Shown piece by piece: positions 59,001 through 64,000 of a stretch of DNA of 64,000 bases (positions within the stretch are counted from its first letter, which is position 1; the number at the start of each line of letters is the position of its first letter). The position numbers and the translations under genes are program-made. Under the pieces are notes generated by a model, which ran no database searches, was not told the origin of the DNA, and worked only from the letters and a program-made list of their open reading frames with translations. This stretch comes from Channa striata (taxonomy: Eukaryota > Chordata > Actinopteri > Anabantiformes > Channidae), in contig CM065175.1 in assembly GCA_033026295.1 (NCBI GenBank), positions 28,305,375-28,369,374 of the forward strand, given 5' to 3'.

Positions 59001-60644
59001 TGGTTGTTTGGTCCAATTTAAGAATTAAGCCTCATATTGGAATCATGAGGCTTTGAGTTACATATTCAATAGTAGTACAGTATACTGGGGAATTGAGTAC
59101 CTAGACTGGTTCCTGTGCTCCTTTTGTTGCACCTTTTTTACATAACTTTATTAAAGTTATGTTAAATATTACATGCGTATTTAAAGTTGCTGCAAAAATG
59201 CGGAGAGAGAGAGAGAGGCCTTACTGGCACCACAGTTGCTTGACTTATTTTCTGAATTGTTATCCTACAGCTCAGTGCAGCCATGGATTAAGTGTATCTG
59301 CTCACATAGGGCTACTGATACTGAATATTAATAGGTTTTTGTGTTCACAGTTGTTAGGAATGTCATTAGGCTGCTGTTGGTGACAGGACCATGTTAAATT
59401 ACTCTGATGCACATATTGTTGCATTGTGCAACACTGTCTGTACTATAAATATACATCCTGATCTCAGTGGATCATTTGCTTAAAAATTACGCATTCCTAG
59501 TTAAAAGGACTTTATGGTCCAACATTGGTAAAGTCTGAGAGGTTATCTTGTTTACACTGATTAAACCTAACAATAAACCAGGTCCTAAGTAAGTTTGAGA
59601 TTGTCGATCAGTTGCTGGGAGAAGTTCACAACGTGGAAAAACCAATAAGTGGATACATCTGAGCTAATGCTCACTAATTAGAGAAATTATCAGTCTAACC
59701 TGTTAATCTACATTTACATCAAATGGGGCCTGGGTGAGACATTAACACCTGAAACTATAAACACTTCATCCTGTCTGAATCTGAAAGGTTTGCTAAAAGG
59801 AGAACGAATTGCTGTTTCCTCTTGGATACACTGGGATGATGTCTAGTTAAATGTTTCATCATAGTAGAAAATAGTGCTACTATCATGTGTTGCACAGTCA
59901 CAATTTATGTACTACTTTCTTCAAGTTCTTGTCACAGTTCACATAAAATCTGTATCAATAATGCTTCCACACAGCAAACTAGACATAACCTTATTTAAAA
60001 CTAAGCGAAAACTGTTTGTTAAAGTTAAAATGGTTTTACTGGTTCGTTGGAATGACATGCAAAGCTTCTCAACAGTAATTAAAATTTTACAAATGCATGC
60101 ATACATACTCAAATGCTCTGGGATGGATATTTAAACCTTTTTGTCTTTTATAACACTGTGTAGTTTTCATGTGTTTTTATAGAGAATAGGTCTAAAGTAA
60201 TCAGGGCCAGGTGTCCTTAAACCTGTCTGTTCACTTGGTCTCTGATTTGGTGGGTCTATTTATCTCTTAGTACTCTTACAAGGAGGACCGGTACGAGGAG
60301 GAAATCAAGAACCTGAGTAACAAACTCAAAGAGGTGAGAAATGTTACTGACTGATGTATCTGGTAAAGTATTTGTGGTTTTACTTTGACGTCCTCACTTT
60401 CTGCTTTCAGGCAGAGACAAGAGCAGAATTTGCAGAGCGTTCTGTTACTAAACTGGAGAAAACTATTGATGGACTGGAAGGTAAATCTGCTTCTGTATTT
60501 TACATAGAAATTTGATGGAGGTGGGGTCTGCTGACTCATTAACCCTATTCTGTTTGTTTAGATGGTCTGACCACGGCAAGAACTGCCAACATGGAGCTGC
60601 AAGCAACTCTGAACCGGACGATGGAGGAGCTTAACTCCTGCTGA
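46607..60644 (+). CDS. tpm3: Tropomyosin, short non-muscle type, closest to tpm3; eight coding exons, 249 aa
   Basis: Tropomyosin is a parallel coiled-coil dimer that runs along actin filaments and controls myosin and cofilin access. Coding exons: 46607-46741, 54276-54409, 54494-54611, 55915-55985, 58809-58884, 60271-60333, 60411-60480 and 60562-60644 (TGA). Their lengths (134, 118, 71, 76, 63, 70 bp) are the canonical tropomyosin exon sizes and all phases fit. The first exon ([19 protein letters not shown]) is the 1b type of low-molecular-weight isoforms. [30 protein letters not shown] and [20 protein letters not shown] are near-invariant family segments. The last exon ([20 protein letters not shown], then MEELNSC) resembles the non-muscle/smooth-muscle 9d exon but is diverged. 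Segment [20 protein letters not shown] is also diverged. ERLQREV in exon 1 favours tpm3 over tpm4. Introns contain LINEs, SINE-like repeats and a foldback element. Confidence 0.88.
47890..48655. repeat. Foldback element: diverged inverted repeats of about 100 bp
   Basis: TTAGCTGTGTTAATGCAAAT at 47937-47956, followed by GGAATAAAACTTCCCTAGGG, matches the reverse complement of 48569-48611 (AAGTTTTATTTCATTTGCAT, TAACACAGCTAAAAG). Similarity extends outward and inward for about 100 bp on each side with scattered mismatches. The central 500 bp has no open frame. It fits a non-autonomous DNA transposon in tpm3 intron 1. Confidence 0.7.
49195..49330 (-). repeat. Interspersed repeat end
   Basis: CAGATGCTTATATCCAAAGC then AACTTACAATGGGGTACAAG and GCAAGCAAAAAATC; this matches the copy at 41143-41290 closely. 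Confidence 0.6.
49885..51290 (+). mobile_element. LINE with reverse-transcriptase remnant
   Basis: The + strand carries [17 protein letters not shown], then [20 protein letters not shown] and [20 protein letters not shown], the classic finger and palm start of LINE reverse transcriptase (K-A-x-G-P-D-G-I-P). Later stretches include [15 protein letters not shown]. It has stops and shifts and is inactive. It lies in tpm3 intron 1, tail to tail with the next LINE. Confidence 0.8.
51290..52465 (-). mobile_element. LINE with reverse-transcriptase remnant, opposite orientation
   Basis: The - strand reads [57 protein letters not shown] and [20 protein letters not shown], which is the usual order of this LINE family. 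It then reads a [11 protein letters not shown] stretch near 51500. It is related to, but not the same copy as, the + strand element that ends beside it. Confidence 0.8.
52466..53260 (+). mobile_element. LINE relic
   Basis: The + strand starts with [18 protein letters not shown], a reverse-transcriptase catalytic box, and ends near 53210 with [11 protein letters not shown], typical of the C-terminus of such polyproteins. The frames between are destroyed. It directly follows the antisense LINE at 51290-52465. Confidence 0.6.
53270..53545 (+). mobile_element. L2-like LINE 3' fragment
   Basis: GCTGCTCAAGGAGGATTTGT, GGGTTTTCTCTGGATGACTT and a tail ending CTTGAATTGAAATTG are in the order seen at 22845-23240. 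It may be the 3' end belonging to the relic directly before it. Confidence 0.7.
54866..54990 (-). mobile_element. L2-like LINE 3' scrap
   Basis: AACTTTATTTATATAGCGCC, ACAAGGTCATCTCAGGACAC and ATTTAGAGAAAACCCAAC match the first 130 bp of the copy at 10343-11790. It lies in the tpm3 intron 54612-55914. Confidence 0.8.
56002..56038 (+). repeat. (CA)n microsatellite just after a tpm3 splice donor
   Basis: A pure (AC) run starts 17 bp after the donor of tpm3 exon 55915-55985. Confidence 0.9.
56400..58740 (-). mobile_element. LINE (L2/Rex-type), nearly two thirds of the polyprotein recognisable
   Basis: On the - strand, 58668-58348 reads [20 protein letters not shown] and [10 protein letters not shown], which is the endonuclease. 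58058-57639 reads [20 protein letters not shown] and [14 protein letters not shown], the start of the reverse transcriptase. 57492-57250 has [19 protein letters not shown] and [11 protein letters not shown], the catalytic box. 57117-56573 has [20 protein letters not shown] and [20 protein letters not shown]. Stops and shifts separate these frames. It sits in the tpm3 intron before exon 58809. Confidence 0.9.
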
Positions 60645-61169
60645 ACCCCCTAGACACCCACCTACCCAGGTGTCTGGGAATGATGTGGCCAAATACCTAT
60701 GCTACTGTTGCATCAGAGAAACCTGCAGTTCTGACAAAACCTCACCACCTTCTATTCCCAGGGTCAAACATTCCTACCCGAATTAAAAAAAAAGTGTTGC
60801 TTTTGCACATTCCTGCTTTGAATCTTTCACATGTATTTTTGTTTACCGTCTGCCCTACCCTCACCACCCCTTCAGTATTATGGAGAGTCGGGAGGGGGAG
60901 ATTGTGGACAACTCTTTAAAGGGAGTTTAACATTTAATGTCAGTTAACTAAAGTTTCCTTTACTGAGACAACCTTTTGTTAGCTAGTCACTGATGGTTTA
61001 GAGTAGCCAATCACAGGAAGGTATTCCACTGCCAAGGTAACCAAGGGGCCAAAGAGGTCAGAGACACCCCCGACCCAAATGAACAAGAAAAGTTTAAATG
61101 TTACCTGAAATGAGGTCACTGTGATGTCACAGCTCATTGTAATGAATCATGTGAAACAGGATTTTATAA

Positions 61170-61175
61170 AATAAA
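61170..61175 (+). promoter_or_regulatory. Poly(A) signal of tpm3
   Basis: AATAAA lies about 525 bp after the tropomyosin stop codon and is the best signal in the 3' flank. Confidence 0.7.
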
Positions 61176-61216
61176 GCACAGTCACTGGTTTTTAGATTGA
61201 AACTGAGACTCAGGTT

Positions 61217-61222
61217 TTTATT
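61217..61222 (-). promoter_or_regulatory. Poly(A) signal of pmvk
   Basis: TTTATT on the + strand is AATAAA on the - strand, about 220 bp after the pmvk stop codon and about 40 bp from the tpm3 signal on the other strand. Confidence 0.6.
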
Positions 61223-61444
61223 GATATTACAGGAGTTTAAAAGTGAACATGGATGCTATATGATGCCATCAGGTGCACATGCGCTTCCAGAACGGCTTTG
61301 GCACAAAGTTCTTAGTCTGAAAACTTATTTCAGAGGAATCTCCAGACTTCTAAACATTTTAAAAATAGATTAACCTAATGAAACTGCTTAAGCACCTGAA
61401 AAATTGAGAATGTCACCAGCACAATAGTTTTGATCACTGATAGG

Positions 61445-63142
61445 TTATTGACTAATTATGGAGAGATGAGCTAATACAGCTGTTTCCTTAGCCAGTGTCA
61501 GAATCGGCTGTAGTTGCTTATCTAATGAGGGGGCATCAGCCTCATTGGTGATGATCCAGTCAAACTCAACCCCGCTGTCCAGCCCACATTCTGACTCTGC
61601 ATCGTCCACACCTGAGAGGCAGACAGTTAAAGGCACACTAAAGCTATTACTTTTACTCAAAGTGACAGGTTAACGCCTAAAACAGGTGTTACTTACCTGT
61701 AGTAAAGCTCCACCCCCTCTGTTGACGTGTTTTTTCTGAACTTTGAACTCTGACACTATGAGTCTGTCGAGGATACTTGGACCAAAACCACTGAAGGTCT
61801 GACAGCCGACGTGCGTCGCTCACCACCTGACCAGAGTAGAAAGCATCACTGCAGTCGGACACAAGATTACTTATAACATGCAAAAGTATTAAGCATTTTA
61901 AAGTGCAGGGCTTCTGTTTGTCTCGAGACAAAAAAAAAAACCTTAAACCCTTCCTTGGTCATTGGGTGATTTTAAGACTCCTTGTATCTATGAAGCTGGT
62001 TTGAACATTGTAAACAACACCCAAAGTTTAACGTGTTGTATACAAGCTCCAGTTTAATCTGTAGTGCACAGCGGATTGGTACATGGCAACACAGCTGGCT
62101 TTCTGCGAACAATGAATAAATATTTGGTATTAAATGCTGCCTTGGTCCCTTTAGGACGGAATATGTTGTGCATAAGAGATGAAGTAGTTGCCATAGAAGT
62201 TGCTGATGACATACCCAAACTGGTTGCTGTGCTCCTTTTGTTGCTAGATGACAAAAAAACCCAGGGTTCTGACGTCGTTTATTTTCTCCCCAGTAAATCA
62301 TATCAGCCCGATACTGCTCCTTATATGGACCAGAACCTAGTAGTTGGTCCAGGTCCAAACCATGTTCCTGGAACCATAGTAACAAACGTGATCCAACCCA
62401 GTTATATAATTGTGGAAATGGGTGCATCAGCAGGTGTACTCACTTGAGCGTACTGTTCTTTGAGGGGTCCCGACAGACGCAGGACGCAGCAAACATCAGG
62501 CCCCAAACTGGAGAAAAAGGAACAGGGTCAGTGTACAGAAGTGAATGGTTACAGGTCTCCCTTGGCTTTCTTCATGTTTACAGTTTGTTCATCCAAAGCC
62601 AGTACCCTCACTCACCAGTCCGAATTTAAGATTTCCTTACTTTTTTAAAAGCACGAAGCTGCTTCCTACCAAAGAAGAAGGAACTTCAGTTTACGTTGTT
62701 TTATCTTTGGATAACCAAACTCGCTTAAGCTTCACTGCTATTTTTCATCTTAAGTAAAAAAAAAAAACCTAATGTGAGTGGAAAACACGTAATTAGCCAG
62801 AGACAAATGAAAACAATGGAGGAAGCGACTTTAACATGCTCCACGCCATCGGTTTTTCGTTGTTGTCGCTGGGGGCTTGACTGGAGAATTAGCACAGGCA
62901 TCAAGCAGTTAACCTTAACCCATCGGAACACAGTTAGGGTGTTTCTAGTTTTATAACTGAACCAGTACCTCAGCTCCACCAAACCAGAACCTGCACTTCA
63001 ATATTAACATTACACATGTTATTTCCCTCCACCCAAAATTGCGATGCACTAACCGCTCCTGGATCAGAGTCGTTACATAATCCTTTCCGGATTTCCGTTT
63101 CCCGCTGAAAACTAATATAAGTTCGGGTTCTCGGTCCTCCAT
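61445..63142 (-). CDS. pmvk: Phosphomevalonate kinase (pmvk), five coding exons, 200 aa
   Basis: PMVK turns mevalonate 5-phosphate and ATP into mevalonate 5-diphosphate in the mevalonate pathway for sterol and isoprenoid synthesis; in mammals it is cytosolic and/or peroxisomal. Coding exons on the - strand: 63142-63054, 62507-62444, 62367-62215, 61826-61697 and 61611-61445 (TAA). GT-AG junctions and phases fit. Length is close to the human 192 aa. Residues 13-21 are the ATP-binding loop SGKRKSGKD, identical to human apart from flanks. The conserved segments VLRLSGPLKEQYAQEHGL, YKEQYRADMIYWGENKR, WVVSDARRLSDLQWF, QQRGWSFTTGVDDAESECG and EFDWIITNEAD line up in order with human PMVK. The C-terminal residues lack a clear SKL-type peroxisome signal. 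Start chosen at ATG 63142 because it gives the N-terminus directly before the P-loop; an upstream in-frame ATG in the first open frame would add residues with no family match. It converges with tpm3. Confidence 0.96.
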
Positions 63143-63780
63143 CTGCCACCAATAATCAATGATCGAAACTCGTTTTACAGAACTAGGTAAATGACGTTGG
63201 TCAGCTGCGGGTTCATAACACGATCGCACCACAATGGAACAGTACCGTAACGGTCCAAGCAAACAGGATACAACTCAAATAAAAACTACTGTAGGTAGAA
63301 TTCCTTTCAATAGGAGGATAAGACAGATCAATGATCGATACAAAACAGATAAACTGTCGATCACAGTACGCGTTACGTTTTTTTATGGACAGAAATAACG
63401 AAATATGGCGGAGGGCTTTTTAAGGGACGGTTTTTAGAATCATTATGGTAACAGGTGATTAACGTCAGCCTGTGGACTGAACCATTTTCCAATGGGGGTC
63501 GGTATCAAAGTCACGTATAGTGTTTTTATTGACCGCGTATATTAACTTAAGGTATTCAGTTCTTGTCGTTGGTGACTTTCAAAGACACAGCAGTGCACCA
63601 GTAACAAGATACAAACGAAAGAACCAAGTCTTTGTTTTTTGAAAGTCTAACACAACTATTTGTAGAAGTCTGTAATTGCTGATTCATTTTTTCCATTTTG
63701 CACAGTATTAATATTTAGTTTATACTATAATAAACTAAATAAATAAAACTAATAAATTTCTGCAAATAGAGCCCATTACA
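63143..63780. other. pmvk 5' flank
   Basis: No gene is supported. An AAATATGGCGGAGG segment at about 63401-63414 on the + strand resembles a YY1-type core promoter motif. Otherwise no TATA or GC box is visible. Confidence 0.4.
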
Positions 63781-64000
63781 CCAGAAGTGCCCACACTTTT
63801 CCAGCTTGCGAGCTGCTTATAAAAGGACAAAGTCAAAATGATCTACCTACTATAAAAATGCTAAACAGGGATTTATTTATAAATATATTGAGTATTCTTT
63901 ATATGTACAATATATGATGGTGTACCTTGTAAAAGTGCATGAACCCATATTGCCCAAACCAACTCTTCATTTTTCACAAAAATCTTTGCAGGAATTTGCG
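63780..64000 (+). mobile_element. hAT-like transposon terminal region
   Basis: CCAGAAGTGCCCACACTTTT followed by CCAGCTTGCGAGCTGCTTAT and AAATGATCTACCTACTATAA is typical of one end of a common fish hAT-family element. The element runs off the window. Confidence 0.45.

Noticed and set aside
62064..62447. A 127-aa + strand frame over pmvk
   Set aside because: It is antisense to two well-supported pmvk exons and has no family resemblance.

Overview
This window is vertebrate nuclear DNA, almost certainly from a ray-finned (teleost) fish. The genes are split into many exons with GT-AG introns, and the introns and spacers are full of decayed fish-type transposons: L2-like LINEs, other LINEs, Tc1-like and hAT-like DNA elements, tRNA-derived SINEs and an LTR. 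I see no bacterial operon, no CRISPR array and no tRNA or rRNA gene.

I could rebuild six protein genes exon by exon with consistent splice phases. On the + strand: the 3' part of gon4l (12 coding exons, 1635-16201), arhgef2/GEF-H1 (22 coding exons, 27612-42500, 902 aa), and a short non-muscle tropomyosin closest to tpm3 (8 coding exons, 46607-60644, 249 aa). On the - strand: an unrecognised four-exon gene for a 124-aa protein (18714-17233), tmem79/mattrin (four coding exons, 21884-20542, 358 aa) and pmvk (five coding exons, 63142-61445, 200 aa). From memory, the human counterparts of the five named genes lie in chromosome 1q21-q22, so this looks like a compact conserved block.

Layout: 1-1634 is probably intron or upstream sequence of gon4l with LINE debris. 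gon4l and the unknown gene converge tail to tail near 16.4-16.8 kb. The unknown gene and tmem79 lie in tandem on the - strand. tmem79 and arhgef2 diverge across about 5.7 kb that holds an L2 copy, an LTR, SINEs and a nested LINE/SINE. arhgef2 and tpm3 are in tandem on the + strand. tpm3 and pmvk converge with poly(A) signals only about 40 bp apart near 61.2 kb.

The genes are not a pathway. GON4L is a nuclear chromatin regulator, ARHGEF2 a microtubule-linked RhoA exchange factor, tropomyosin an actin-filament protein, TMEM79 a membrane protein and PMVK a mevalonate-pathway enzyme; only ARHGEF2 and tropomyosin share a theme (the actin cytoskeleton). I found no convincing new multi-gene system. 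The most notable items are the unrecognised 124-aa gene, an unusually reduced tropomyosin locus, perfect inverted repeats at 22.0 kb and 31.6 kb, a decoy duplicated splice acceptor in gon4l, and a foldback structure inside a tpm3 intron.
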